Below, in pieces: positions 24,310-34,033 of a DNA stretch of 46,132 nucleotides; the first letter of the stretch is position 1, and each line of letters starts with the position of its first letter. The stretch covers positions 1-46,132 of the forward strand of contig NZ_JSZO01000018.1 in the NCBI RefSeq assembly GCF_000801955.1, read 5' to 3'. This stretch comes from Ralstonia sp. A12. Its GTDB lineage: Bacteria > Pseudomonadota > Gammaproteobacteria > Burkholderiales > Burkholderiaceae. Under the pieces are notes generated by a model that saw nothing but the letters and a program-made list of their open reading frames with translations, was not told the origin of the DNA and ran no database searches. A program made the position numbers and the translations under genes.

Positions 24310-26742
24310 ATGCTCAACCTTGCCGAATACCGCCAGCGCCCCGCCTTGCTAGCCGATTGGCTGCCGTGGGCCGGCTTGGTTGCGCCCGGTGCGGTGTTGA
24401 ACAAGGATGGGTCGTTCCAACGAACGGCGTGCTTTCGCGGGCCGGACTTGGACAGCGCGACGCAAGGTGAGCTGATCGCCACGACGGCGCGGCTGAACAA
24501 TGCATTGCGCCGATTTGGCTCGGGCTGGGCATTGTTCATCGAGGCCGCACGTCAGCCGGTGGCCGGCTATCCACGGTCGGAGTTTCCCGAACCCCTGTCC
24601 TGGTTGGTCGACGAAGAGCGCCGCGCCGCATTTGAGGAGTCGGGTGCGCACTTCGAGAGCCGCTATCACCTCACGCTGCAGTACCTGCCGCCGGAAGAAT
24701 CGCGCGCGCGAGCGGCCAAGCTGCTCTACGAGAATCCGCGCACCGCGGGAGTGGATTGGCGCGAGCGACTGCAGGCGTTTGTCGCGGAAACGGACAGAAT
24801 CTACGACATGCTCGATGGCGCCGTACCGGAAATCGCCTGGCTCACTGATACGGAGACGAAGACCTACCTGCATTCGACGATTTCGAGTCGACGCTATCGC
24901 ATCGGCACCCTCGAAGTGCCTTTCTATCTGGACGCACTGCTGGCGGATGTCCCGCTGGTCGGTGGGCTCACACCCATGCTGGGCGATCAGCATCTGCGCG
25001 TGTTGACGGTACGCGGGTTCCCGACTTCAACGTGGCCTGGACTTCTCGATGATCTCAACCGGTTGGGATTCGCTTACCGCTGGAGTACGCGGTTTATCTG
25101 CATGGACAAGGCCGAGGCCGAGAAGGAGCTCGGCCGACTGCGGCGGCAGTGGTTCGTCAAACGCAAGAACGTTCTCGCGCTGTTGCGCGAGACGATCTTT
25201 CAACAGGAAAGCCCGTTAGTCGACACCGACGCCGGCAACAAGGCCGCTGACGCAGACGCGGCTTTGCAGGAACTGGGCAGCGATCAGGTCGCGTTTGGCT
25301 ATCTGACTGCAACCGTGACGGTGCTCGATGCAGACGCAGACGTAGCCGATGAGAAGCTGCGCATGGTGGAGCGCGTCATTCAGGGCCGCGGCTTCGTGAC
25401 GGTGCCGGAAACGCTAAACGCGGTCGAGGCGTGGCTCTCGTCGGTGCCAGGCAACGCCTACGCGAACGTGCGTCAGCCGATCGTCTCGACGCTGAATCTG
25501 GCGCATCTGATGCCGCTGTCGGCCGTGTGGGCGGGGCCCGAGAAGAACGACCACCTTGATGGACCGCCGCTGGTTGTCACACGTACGGATGGCTCGACAC
25601 CGTTTCGGTTGGTGACGCATGTCGGGGATGTGGGCCATACGCTCGTCGTCGGTCCCACCGGCATGGGCAAGTCCGTCCTGCTGGCGACGCTGGCCATGCA
25701 GTTCCGCCGCTATCCCGGTTCGCGCGTTCTTGCGTTCGATATGGGGCGGTCCATGCGCGCGACCATCCTAGGCTTGGGTGGCCAGTACTACGACCTCGGC
25801 GCCGACGGCGCAATCGCATTCCAGCCGCTTGCGCGCATCGATCGCGACGGATATCGCACTTGGGCGGCAGAGTGGGTCGAAGGTCGGTTGCTGCAAGAGG
25901 GCGTCGCTGTTGGCCCTGAAGAGAGGTCAGCCATCTGGTCCGCACTGGTCAGTCTTGCCGGCGCACCGGTCGAACAGCGCACGCTCACGGGGCTATCCGT
26001 ACTGCTGCAGTCCAACGCACTGCGCCAGGCCCTCGCACCATATGTGCTGGGCGGCGCCCACGGCAAGCTGTTGGATGCCGACCAAGACAAGCTGGGCACG
26101 GCGAACGTGCAGTGCTTCGAGATGGAAGACCTGATGCACAGCAAGGCCGCCGTGCTTGCTGTGCTCGGTTACCTGTTTGCGCGCTTTGAAGCGCGTTTTG
26201 ACGGCGCGCCGACGCTACTGATCCTCGACGAGTCCTGGCTGTTCCTAGACGACCCGGTGTTCGCCGCACGCATCCGCCAGTGGCTCAAGACGCTGCGCAA
26301 GAAGAATGTCAGCGTCATCTTCGCCACGCAATCACTGGCTGACATCAAGGATTCGAGCATCGCACCCGCGATTATCGAGAGCTGCGCCAGCCGCATCTTT
26401 CTGCCGAACCCACAGGCGACCGAGCCGCAGATTCGTACGATCTACGAGGACTTCGGCCTCAACAGCCGGCAGATCGAGATCGTCGCGACTGCACAGCCGA
26501 AGCGCGACTACTACTACCAATCCCGGGCAGGTAATCGCGTGTTCGACCTCGAGCTGGGGCCGGTCGCGCTCGCGTTCGCTGGCGCCTCGACACCTCAGGA
26601 CCAGCGCGCCATGGACGGCGTTCTGCGTGAGGCCGGGGTACCCGGCTTTGCCGGTGCCTGGCTGCGCCATCGTGGCCTCGATTGGGCGGCTGAACTTCTG
26701 CCTTCTGCGCCGTCGGCCGCGTCTTTCCTCGCTTCCCATTGA
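24310..26742 (+). CDS. trbE: TrbE, VirB4-type secretion ATPase
   Basis: This 810-residue ATPase is the largest protein of the transfer system. The C-terminal AAA domain holds Walker A GPTGMGKS at about 448-455 and Walker B LLILDESWLF at about 638, and QSLADI follows. The N-terminal half (CagE/TrbE domain) binds the membrane complex. The ATG at 24310 follows AAGGAG. Upstream frame extension overlaps trbD and is rejected. The reading frame is complete. Confidence 0.95.
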   Translation: MLNLAEYRQRPALLADWLPWAGLVAPGAVLNKDGSFQRTACFRGPDLDSATQGELIATTARLNNALRRFGSGWALFIEAARQPVAGYPRSEFPEPLSWLVDEERRAAFEESGAHFESRYHLTLQYLPPEESRARAAKLLYENPRTAGVDWRERLQAFVAETDRIYDMLDGAVPEIAWLTDTETKTYLHSTISSRRYRIGTLEVPFYLDALLADVPLVGGLTPMLGDQHLRVLTVRGFPTSTWPGLLDDLNRLGFAYRWSTRFICMDKAEAEKELGRLRRQWFVKRKNVLALLRETIFQQESPLVDTDAGNKAADADAALQELGSDQVAFGYLTATVTVLDADADVADEKLRMVERVIQGRGFVTVPETLNAVEAWLSSVPGNAYANVRQPIVSTLNLAHLMPLSAVWAGPEKNDHLDGPPLVVTRTDGSTPFRLVTHVGDVGHTLVVGPTGMGKSVLLATLAMQFRRYPGSRVLAFDMGRSMRATILGLGGQYYDLGADGAIAFQPLARIDRDGYRTWAAEWVEGRLLQEGVAVGPEERSAIWSALVSLAGAPVEQRTLTGLSVLLQSNALRQALAPYVLGGAHGKLLDADQDKLGTANVQCFEMEDLMHSKAAVLAVLGYLFARFEARFDGAPTLLILDESWLFLDDPVFAARIRQWLKTLRKKNVSVIFATQSLADIKDSSIAPAIIESCASRIFLPNPQATEPQIRTIYEDFGLNSRQIEIVATAQPKRDYYYQSRAGNRVFDLELGPVALAFAGASTPQDQRAMDGVLREAGVPGFAGAWLRHRGLDWAAELLPSAPSAASFLASH

Positions 26743-26755
26743 TAGGAGCACTGCC

Positions 26756-27493
26756 ATGAAGACTCGTGCGTTTCTCGCAAAGGCTGCCACCTTTCTGGCT
26801 GGGTCGCTCATGCTTGCCCGGCCGGCGATGGCCATCACCGTGTTCGATCCGACGAACTTTGTGCAGAACAGGCTGACCGCGGTTCGTACCCTGGAGCAGA
26901 TCAACAACCAGATCAAGCAGCTCCAGAACGAGAGCCAGATGCTGATGAACCAGTCGCGCAATCTAGCCAGCCTGGACTTCAACATCGTCAATCGCCTGCG
27001 CTCCTCACTCGGCGCCACCGAGCGGCTGATCGCCGAGGGAAGGGGACTGGCCTATGACGTGCAGAACATGGACGCCAGTTTTGCGCGTCTGTACCCGCAA
27101 CGCTATGCAGCGACCGTCAGCGGTGACCAGATGTACCGAGACGCGGGCGAACGTTGGCGGAACACGCTCAATGGTTTGCACACCGCGATGCGAATGCAAG
27201 CGCAGGTGTCGCGCAACCTTGCCCAGGACGAAGGCGCGTTGGCCGACCTCGTCAGGCAAAGCCAGTCGGCGCTTGGCACATTGCAAGCCACACAAGCGAC
27301 CAACCAACTCCTGGCGCTGCAAGCCAAGCAGGCGATTCAGGCACAGCAGCTACAGCTGACGCAGGAACGTGCGGCCTCGCTGGAGTTGGCACGGCAGGCT
27401 GCAGCAATGGAGCGTGGCCGCGAAGTGACGCGAAGATTCCTCGGTGCCGGGATGGCGTATACGCCGCATCCCGTGAGGTTCTACAGCCGGTGA
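26756..27493 (+). CDS. trbJ: TrbJ, VirB5-like periplasmic protein
   Basis: This 245-residue protein has a signal peptide ending at ARPAMA. The mature part is almost all helix with Gln-rich coiled coils (LEQINNQIKQLQNESQMLMN, and QAKQAIQAQQLQLTQERAAS near the C-terminus). It matches TrbJ/VirB5, a minor pilus-tip component. The ATG at 26756 follows TAGGAG. No trbK lipoprotein follows it, unlike IncP plasmids; eexN at 19693 probably fills that role. Confidence 0.93.
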   Translation: MKTRAFLAKAATFLAGSLMLARPAMAITVFDPTNFVQNRLTAVRTLEQINNQIKQLQNESQMLMNQSRNLASLDFNIVNRLRSSLGATERLIAEGRGLAYDVQNMDASFARLYPQRYAATVSGDQMYRDAGERWRNTLNGLHTAMRMQAQVSRNLAQDEGALADLVRQSQSALGTLQATQATNQLLALQAKQAIQAQQLQLTQERAASLELARQAAAMERGREVTRRFLGAGMAYTPHPVRFYSR

Positions 27494-27504
27494 CGGGCAC
27501 GGCC

Positions 27505-28878
27505 ATGAATGACCCCGCCGTCATCGATCGCTTTCTCGACACCTATTCCACGTACATCGACTCGGGTTTCGGCCTATTGCGAGGCGAAGTCACGTTTCTG
27601 TCTGCCACGCTCGTGACCATCGATATGACGCTGGCGGGCCTCTATTGGGCGCTGGCGCATACAAGCGGACAGGGCGATGACGTGATGGCCAAGCTCATTC
27701 GCAAGGTGCTCTACGTTGGCACCTTCGCCTACATCATCGGCAATTTCAACTGGTTGGCGGGCATCGTGTTCCGCTCCTTCGCTGGACTCGGTCTGACTGC
27801 AACGGGCTCGATCAACATGGAGACCTTCCTGCACCCCGGGCGCCTTGCGAAAGCCGGTATCGACGCAGGAGCACCCATCCTCGAGCAAATCAGCAAGCTG
27901 ACAGGCTTCCCGGAAGTGTTTGTCAACATTACGCCCATCGCCGTGATGTTCCTCGCTTGGCTGGTCGTCATCGTCTGCTTCTTCGTGCTCGCAGTGCAGC
28001 TCTTCATCACGCTGATCGAGTTCAAGCTGACCACGCTCGCTGGATTCGTGCTGGTGCCGTTTGTGCTGTGGAACAAGACGGCCTTCCTTGCCGAAAAGGT
28101 ACTGGGAAACGTGGTGTCTTGCGGCGTGAAGGTGCTTGTGCTGGCCGTTATCGTGGGCATCGGTACGGGCCTGTTCTCTGAGTTCAAGGTCGCACCCAGT
28201 GACCCTTCTATCGACCACGCGCTTGTCCTCATGCTGGCCTCGCTTGCGTTGCTGGCACTTGGGATCTTTGGGCCGAGTGTTGCGACGGGTCTGGTATCTG
28301 GGGCGCCACAACTCGGCGCCGGTGCGATGGCGGGTGCGACGGTAGGCGCTGCCGGGACTGCCGTTGCGACCGGTGCGGCGGTTGCCGGTGCGGTCGCAGC
28401 TGGTGCACGTATGGCCCCCGTAGGCGCGAAGATCGTTGGCAGTGGTGCCCGTGGGGCCGTCTCGTTGGCGAGCAGCACGCGCTCGGCGTTTCAGGCCGGT
28501 TCCACGGCCGCTGGTGGTGGTGCGAAGGGCGTCGTGGCAGGCGCGGGCAACGTTGCGGCGAGCGGCGCACACGCCATGGGTCAGAAGGTCGCCTCCGGGA
28601 TCAGCGCATTCAAGGAGCGTGCGGCTTCCGCTTTTGGCTCCTCCTCCACGTCGGCAGCGCCCGGCGCTTACCCCGTACCCGATTCTGCGACGCAAGACGC
28701 GGCCGCAGCAGCGCAAACACAGGCCAGTGTTGCCGACCGGCAGCAACCCGCTTGGGCGAAACGTCTTCAGCGCCGTCAGCAGATTTCTCAAGCGGCCACG
28801 ACCGCGGCCAACACGCTGCGCGCTGGAGATGGTGGCGGCTCGGGTAGTGGACCAAGCCTGGGCGATTCCGATTCATAG
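27505..28878 (+). CDS. trbL: TrbL, VirB6-like polytopic membrane protein
   Basis: This is a 457-residue inner-membrane protein with at least five hydrophobic segments in the first 290 residues (such as IAVMFLAWLVVIVCFFVLAV). A long Ala/Gly/Ser-rich low-complexity C-terminal region contains repeated GAxVAGA-like runs. TrbL/VirB6 forms the inner part of the DNA channel. The ATG at 27505 is preferred; a GTG at 27490 overlapping the trbJ stop would add five residues. Confidence 0.92.
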   Translation: MNDPAVIDRFLDTYSTYIDSGFGLLRGEVTFLSATLVTIDMTLAGLYWALAHTSGQGDDVMAKLIRKVLYVGTFAYIIGNFNWLAGIVFRSFAGLGLTATGSINMETFLHPGRLAKAGIDAGAPILEQISKLTGFPEVFVNITPIAVMFLAWLVVIVCFFVLAVQLFITLIEFKLTTLAGFVLVPFVLWNKTAFLAEKVLGNVVSCGVKVLVLAVIVGIGTGLFSEFKVAPSDPSIDHALVLMLASLALLALGIFGPSVATGLVSGAPQLGAGAMAGATVGAAGTAVATGAAVAGAVAAGARMAPVGAKIVGSGARGAVSLASSTRSAFQAGSTAAGGGAKGVVAGAGNVAASGAHAMGQKVASGISAFKERAASAFGSSSTSAAPGAYPVPDSATQDAAAAAQTQASVADRQQPAWAKRLQRRQQISQAATTAANTLRAGDGGGSGSGPSLGDSDS

Positions 28879-28890
28879 GGAGAGCAAGCC

Positions 28891-29595
28891 ATGCGATTCA
28901 AGCGAGCGCGTGTGCGCTATGCGGACACGCCACAGCCTGCCACCCCATATCAAGCTGCGGCGCAGCTATGGGACGAGCGCATTGGCTCGGCACGTGTGCA
29001 AGCCAAGAACTGGCGATTGATGGCGTTCGGCTGTCTGTTGCTCGCCTCGGTGATGGCAGGTGGCCTGATCTGGCGATCGACGCAGTCCAGTGTGACGCCC
29101 TACGTCGTGGAGGTGGAGAAGACCGGACAGGTCCGTGCGGTTGGCGAGGCATCTACGCCTTACCAGCCGACGGATGCCCAGCTTGCCTACCACCTTGCGC
29201 ATTTCGTCACGCTCGTTCGGTCGCTGTCCATCGATCCCGTCATCGTGCGGCAGAACTGGCTCGATGCCTACGAATACACCACGGACCGTGGTGCGGCCGT
29301 GCTGAACGAGTACGCGCGCGCCAACGATCCGTTCGCCCGTGTCGGCAAGGAGTCGGTGACGGTACAGATCACCAGCGTTGTGCGGGCGAGCGACGCGTCG
29401 TTCAACGTGCGTTGGACGGAGCAGCGTTTTAACAACGGTGCGCCGGGGGACACCCAACGCTGGAACGCCGTGATTTCCACGGTCCTGCAACCACCGCGCA
29501 CCGAAGCGCGCTTGCGCAAGAACCCATTGGGCATCTACGTCAATGGGCTGTCGTGGAGCCGCGAGCTCGATGCATCCGAAGGAGCCAAACCGTGA
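28891..29595 (+). CDS. trbF: TrbF, VirB8-like protein
   Basis: This 234-residue bitopic inner-membrane protein has one transmembrane segment at about 45-65 (LMAFGCLLLASVMAGGLIW) and a periplasmic VirB8/TrbF domain with TPYVVEVEKTGQV, VRQNWLDAYEYTT and VRWTEQRFN. VirB8 proteins nucleate the channel assembly. The stop overlaps the GTG start of trbG. Confidence 0.93.
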   Translation: MRFKRARVRYADTPQPATPYQAAAQLWDERIGSARVQAKNWRLMAFGCLLLASVMAGGLIWRSTQSSVTPYVVEVEKTGQVRAVGEASTPYQPTDAQLAYHLAHFVTLVRSLSIDPVIVRQNWLDAYEYTTDRGAAVLNEYARANDPFARVGKESVTVQITSVVRASDASFNVRWTEQRFNNGAPGDTQRWNAVISTVLQPPRTEARLRKNPLGIYVNGLSWSRELDASEGAKP

Positions 29596-30596
29596 ATCAC
29601 CTTTTTCGCATTTACGCTTTTGTGCCGGCCGTGGTCATCTCAACTCTGTTGTTCGGAGGCTGTGCCACGCAGCTCAGGCCGGCACCGACTGTCTCGCTCG
29701 ACGAACCAGTGCAGGCTCAACTGCTGCCGGAGCCCCCCAAACCTGTCGAGGTGGTGACGGTTCCGCAACCGTTACCGCTACCGGCGCAGTTGAAGCCGCT
29801 GGAACCCACCGAGGAACTGACGCACGTGCCTGAGCCGGTCGACGAGAAAGCACGGGTGGCGCGCGCCAATGCCGAAGCACGGGTTGCGCCCACGCGCGAG
29901 GGCTTTGTGAACGCGATCCAGGTTTGGCCCTACAGCGATGGGGCGCTGTATCAGGTCTATGCAGCACCGGGCCGCGTGACCGTCATCTCGCTTCAGCCCG
30001 GTGAGAAACTCGTGACTGTGGCCTCCGGCGACACCGTGCGCTGGATCGTCGACGACACATCGAGTGGCGCCGGCGAGGAGCTGCGCGTCAACGTGATCGT
30101 GAAGCCGATTCGCTCGGGCCTCAGGAGCAATCTGGTCATCACCACCAGCCGGCGGACGTACCTGCTGGAGCTGACCTCGACTGACAAGACCTGGATGGCA
30201 TCGGTGTCCTGGGAGTATCCGAAAGACCGGGTGCTGTCCTTGCAGCGCCAAGCGCAGGCTGCACAGGCAACCACGCCGGTGGATACCGGCCTCTCGCTGG
30301 AGAAGATTCGCTTTCGCTATGCGATCAGCGGCAGCACCCCGCCGTGGAAGCCGCTGCGTGCGTTTGATGACGGTGAGAAGGTTTACATCCAGTTCCCGGC
30401 CGGTATCGCCCAGGGTGAGCTGCCACCGCTGTTCGTGATTGGTGCACAGGGCGATGCTCAACTGGTGAATTACCGCTTCCGCTCGCCGTACTACATCGTG
30501 GACCGGTTGTTTGGTGCAGCCGAGCTGCGCCTTGGTGGTGACGGGGCCGATTCGGTACGGATCGAGCGCACCGACGGTATTGCGCGGGGGAGCTGA
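29592..30596 (+). CDS. trbG: TrbG, VirB9-like outer-membrane complex lipoprotein
   Basis: This is a 334-residue protein. Lipobox LLFGGC places the lipid on about Cys24. A Pro-rich linker (30-85) follows, then the VirB9/TrbG beta domain (YQVYAAPGRVTVISLQPGEK, and SPYYIVDRLFGAAELRLG at the end). It starts at GTG 29592, overlapping the trbF stop. With TrbI it forms the outer core of the channel. Confidence 0.92.
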   Translation: MNHLFRIYAFVPAVVISTLLFGGCATQLRPAPTVSLDEPVQAQLLPEPPKPVEVVTVPQPLPLPAQLKPLEPTEELTHVPEPVDEKARVARANAEARVAPTREGFVNAIQVWPYSDGALYQVYAAPGRVTVISLQPGEKLVTVASGDTVRWIVDDTSSGAGEELRVNVIVKPIRSGLRSNLVITTSRRTYLLELTSTDKTWMASVSWEYPKDRVLSLQRQAQAAQATTPVDTGLSLEKIRFRYAISGSTPPWKPLRAFDDGEKVYIQFPAGIAQGELPPLFVIGAQGDAQLVNYRFRSPYYIVDRLFGAAELRLGGDGADSVRIERTDGIARGS

Positions 30597-30598
30597 AT

Positions 30599-31885
30599 AT
30601 GGGCCAGGACGACACCTCTGACCATGCCACGCCGCACCCGCAAAAGGTGGCCCCAGAAGCGGTGGCGTTACGGGCCCAGCCGCAACGAGTGATGCGGCTA
30701 AACCGACGGTCGCTGGCAATCTTGACCGGTGGCGTTGCCGCGGCCGTGCTGGGTGCCACGATGTGGTCGCTGCAACCACGTCAGCGTCAGACCGCAGAGC
30801 AGATCGAGTTGTACAACGTCGATCGCGTCTCGCGATCGGAAGGTTTGGATCAGCTTCCCACCGACTATTCCAAGCTGCCGCCGTCCCCTTCACCGACGGT
30901 GCCCGAATTGGGGCCGCCGCTGCCGGTCGACTTGGGGCCAGCGATCGTAAAATTGCAGTCGCCGACAGAGGTCACCTACACGGCGCCGGGCCAAGATCCA
31001 GCCGCCGCTGAAAGAGATGCGCTACACGAGGAGGCTAGGGCGGCGGCTAGTTCGTCGGTGTTCTTTCGTTCAAGCAAGCAGCGCGCCACGATGCAGGCGG
31101 CGGTTTCTACAGTCGGTTCGGGATCTGGCTTTGCTGGGCAGGACCCGCTGGTAGCCGGGGCGGCAGCGACGACAGGACAAGCGATCGACCCGACTGCTGT
31201 GCAGAACCGGCAGGACCAGAAAGAAGCCTTCCAGAGAGCCGGGACTGCTGAAAGGCGCATTTCCGGAAATCTGCAAATGCCAACCTCCCCGTACCAGGTG
31301 ATGGCCGGGACGGTGATCGCCGGTGCGCTGGTGACGGGCATTAAGTCTGACCTGCCTGGTGACATCATCGCTACAGTGACAGAGCCGGTCTACGACACGG
31401 CTACTGGCCGCTTTCTATTGATTCCGCAGGGTGCGCGCATCCTTGGGCGCTACAACAGCCAGGTCAGTTACGGACAGAGCCGAGTGCAGGTGGTCTGGAA
31501 CCGCGTCATCTTGCCCGATACGTCCTCGCTTATGCTGGCCAACTTGGCTGCCGCCGACCCTGCCGGCTATGCCGGTCTCAGCGATGGCGTTGACTGGCAT
31601 TGGGATCGCGTGTTTGCTGGCGCGGCACTCACGACATTACTGGGCGTCGGCGCCGAATTGGCGTCGCCAAAAGAACGCCAAAATAGCGGCGGCATTGCTG
31701 GCGCTGGTCGCGACAGCCTGCAGAACAGTGTGAATCTGGCGGGGCAGGAGATGACCAGGCGCAATCTCAACATCCAACATACGTTGACGGAGCGACCGGG
31801 CTTGCCGGTGCGTATTGTCGTCAATCGAGATTTGGTACTGCGGCCGTACCAGCCGCTGTTCGTCAATCGAGGAATCTCGCGATGA
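30599..31885 (+). CDS. trbI: TrbI, VirB10-like channel protein
   Basis: This is a 428-residue protein. A single transmembrane helix (about 38-58) is followed by a Pro-rich periplasmic linker. The VirB10/TrbI C-terminal beta-barrel domain has PYQVMAGTVIAGALVTGI, RFLLIPQGARILGRYNSQVS and YGQSRVQVVWNRVILPD. It spans both membranes in the core complex. The ATG follows the trbG stop by 2 bp, and its stop overlaps the next gene by 4 bp. Confidence 0.94.
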   Translation: MGQDDTSDHATPHPQKVAPEAVALRAQPQRVMRLNRRSLAILTGGVAAAVLGATMWSLQPRQRQTAEQIELYNVDRVSRSEGLDQLPTDYSKLPPSPSPTVPELGPPLPVDLGPAIVKLQSPTEVTYTAPGQDPAAAERDALHEEARAAASSSVFFRSSKQRATMQAAVSTVGSGSGFAGQDPLVAGAAATTGQAIDPTAVQNRQDQKEAFQRAGTAERRISGNLQMPTSPYQVMAGTVIAGALVTGIKSDLPGDIIATVTEPVYDTATGRFLLIPQGARILGRYNSQVSYGQSRVQVVWNRVILPDTSSLMLANLAAADPAGYAGLSDGVDWHWDRVFAGAALTTLLGVGAELASPKERQNSGGIAGAGRDSLQNSVNLAGQEMTRRNLNIQHTLTERPGLPVRIVVNRDLVLRPYQPLFVNRGISR

Positions 31886-32121
31886 ACGTGACACGCAAGC
31901 TGAGACTTGGGCGTCTGCCAAAGACTGAAAGTATCAAGCTGACCTTTGTATGCTCTGCCAGCCTCAGAGCTGATCTTGACCGTTACGCGGCGCTACATGC
32001 GCAGACCTATGGAGAGGTGGTCGATGCTGTCACTCTGATCCCGTACATGCTGGAGGCGCTCATGGCTGGGGATCGGGGATTTCGCCGGACAAGCAAAGCG
32101 GCTGCCAAGCTGCAGGATTGA
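31882..32121 (+). CDS. DUF2274 family protein
   Basis: This is a 79-residue protein with the DUF2274 core (KLTFVCSASLRADLDRYAAL, then YGEVVDAVTLIPYMLEAL), possibly a small ribbon-helix-helix-like fold. It is regularly the last gene of the Tn4371 trb operon. The start overlaps trbI (ATGA). No strong terminator is seen after it. Confidence 0.87.
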   Translation: MNVTRKLRLGRLPKTESIKLTFVCSASLRADLDRYAALHAQTYGEVVDAVTLIPYMLEALMAGDRGFRRTSKAAAKLQD

Positions 32122-32930
32122 TCCCTTGGAACTCGGAAGTGACCCGTCGTCTGCTTACGGCGGCGGCTCTTCTTGGCTGACCGTCACCGAGAACTTGGGG
32201 TGCTGGGTCCCGTAAACAGCTCTAAGTTGTGCCTGATCGCCTACCCTCCATGCAAAAGCAGTGGACCCCGCCCACGTACCCCGCATGGCGGTTGCGCCGC
32301 CCGATACGCAGTTGCGGCAGGGTGCCCATTGGGAGTTCATTCCTGATGTCGTCGCTGCAGAAGCTGGCGTTCATTGAGCCGACGATCATGCAGACCGATC
32401 GGCTGCAGCTTTGATGAAGTGTCGCTCACGTCTTCGCGCAAGGAGGCGACAGCCGATGCCCTAGTTTGCCGGTGATGGTTCAAGCGGGACGTCCAGCGCG
32501 ATATCGCACGTTGTTTGATTTGAACTGGTACACAGGACGCAGTAGTAGACCCCGCAAAACTTACCGCCCTCGTATGCAGAGCGCAGGGACATTCTTCGTA
32601 CGTAAGCGGTCGATTGACGACGTCTCTTGCGGCGGCTGGTGGGGTCAGCTAGGCAGCGCCTGAAGGCTTGATGCTCCAGGCTCGCAGAGCTTGGTAGTGA
32701 TCGGCCGTTTGGGCCCGTGGTAGCGTAGCGAAGGATAGATTGATGGCTCCCTTAAATCGGCACAAGCGTTCGACGCAACAAGACTCTTCCAGAGGGCGGA
32801 ACAGCACAGGATCTGCGCGGATGGGATCGCGCTCGACATGGGGCGCGCCGCAGGCCCGAGAGGAACTTCGCGCCGCCTGAGTCAAGCAAAGCCTATGGCA
32901 GAAATCTGTGCCGCCGAACGCCACGCTCCT
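32122..32930. other. Junction region between ICE transfer operon and virulence island
   Basis: I see no supported gene here. It probably contains, or lies next to, the right boundary of the ICE, since everything to the left is ICE core and everything to the right is effectors and insertion-sequence debris. I found no direct repeat that I could call an att site without the left end for comparison. Confidence 0.4.
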
Positions 32931-33570
32931 CTATCCGCCGAAATGCCTGGCCCCGTAGTGTTCGATCCATGCATGCATATTGCTGTTGATGGTGTAGTTC
33001 TGGTCCTTGTGCTGAAATTTCAGCTTCGTTTTTAAGTTCAGTTCTTGCAGACCTTGGCCAGTCCAGGAATCAGCTATCGCCCCTTTTGGAAACTCAGTAC
33101 AGGGGTGGATGCCCCCATAGTTGTGGCTCAGCTTATGGTTGCTGACGATGCTGAAGTCGGAGATGCCCGGACCATGCCGCAATTGAAGTGCGACCTCCAG
33201 TGCTTGCATGTCGCAATTGGCAAAGTCCAGTTGCCGGCATTTTTGTAGGCAGTGGTTGAGATCCGCTGGCGACATTTCGATTGCCCCGCGCAACTCGCCG
33301 TCTGCGGTATGGTAGATATGGCTCTGCTGCAGGCTTGCCAAGCTTTTCAGTGTTTCCGACGGGTAGGCGGTTTTCGCCGCAGTCATGTATTGCTGAGCTC
33401 GACTCAAGGTCAACAGCGAGTCCACATCGGTCTTTTCGCTCTTGTTCAGGCGACCCATGGCCGTCTGATAGCCCGTCGTGGACAACTGGAACCATTCTCC
33501 GACCTGCCGCGTTATCGCAACAATTTGATGTGATAGTCCAGTAGCTTGGGGCTGGCCGAGATTGAATGCG
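32931..33570 (-). pseudogene. 3' remnant of a probable type III effector
   Basis: About 210 residues of a minus-strand protein remain, cut at its 5' side by an IS3 orfB tail at about 33570. The reading frame runs on into IS3 antisense, so no native start exists. Visible features are NCDMQALEVALQL, then SNHKLSHNYGG and FPKGAIADSWTGQG, whose Cys, His and Asp order would suit a papain/transglutaminase-like enzyme. Neighbouring effector genes make a type III effector likely. The family is not identified; the HopX/XopE-type idea is only a guess from the residue order. Confidence 0.5.
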
Positions 33571-33860
33571 CCCAGTTCACCGGCCACACTTGGCAAAGCT
33601 TCCTGCGCGAACACAACTTGCTGTGCAGCATGAGCCGGCGTGGCAACTGCCACGACAACGCCGTGGCTGAGAGCTTCTTCCAGTTGCTTAAGCGCGAGCG
33701 AGTGCGTCGGCAAATCTATGCCACCAGACAGGAGGCCAAGTCCGATGTCTTCAACTACATCGAGATGTTCTACAACCCAACACGGCGCCATTCCAGCGCC
33801 AACGGACTATCACCAGTAGAGTTTGAACAACGCCATTCCCAGCGGCTCGCGGGTGTCTAA
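33570..33860 (+). mobile_element. IS3-family transposase (orfB) 3' fragment
   Basis: The plus-strand translation matches the C-terminus of IS3-family OrfB: QFTGHTWQSFLREHNLLCSM, then SRRGNCHDNAVAESFFQLLK with the final catalytic Glu region, and FYNPTRRHSSANGLSPVEFE. Only about 100 of some 280 residues remain, so it cannot move. It interrupts the effector remnant on its left. Confidence 0.85.
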
Positions 33861-34033
33861 GAAAACCGGGGCGATTCACGCCGCCTGAAATGACGGTCGA
33901 TGACATTTCCTAGAAGCATTTCGTCTGTAGGCTCGGTACGCTGCTGTCCGACGGAGGGATTAGGTGAGCCATACAGCGGCTTCTGGGAGCATGGCCATCG
34001 TGTCCTCCAACGCGATGGCCACCATCGAGACGG

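Larger units (their letters stand above)
1..32121. mobile_element. Tn4371-family integrative conjugative element (partial)
   Basis: The gene order seen here is DUF736, DUF2958, DUF6499/DUF2285, AlpA-like HTH, repA, parA, DUF2840, traF, relaxase, traR (LysR), eexN, traG, copG, trbBCDEJLFGI and DUF2274. This is the established core of the Tn4371 ICE family. Accessory genes sit in the left part and between the relaxase and traR, both typical cargo positions. No integrase is visible, so the left end lies before base 1. The right end is not resolved; I place it provisionally at the last recognisable core gene. All core transfer genes appear intact, so the element could be transfer-competent if its integrase and ends are present. 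Confidence 0.88.

Noticed and set aside
33571-33791. N-terminal part of a 286-codon minus-strand frame fused to the effector remnant
   Set aside because: This part is simply the reverse strand of an IS3 transposase fragment, so the fusion is not a real protein.
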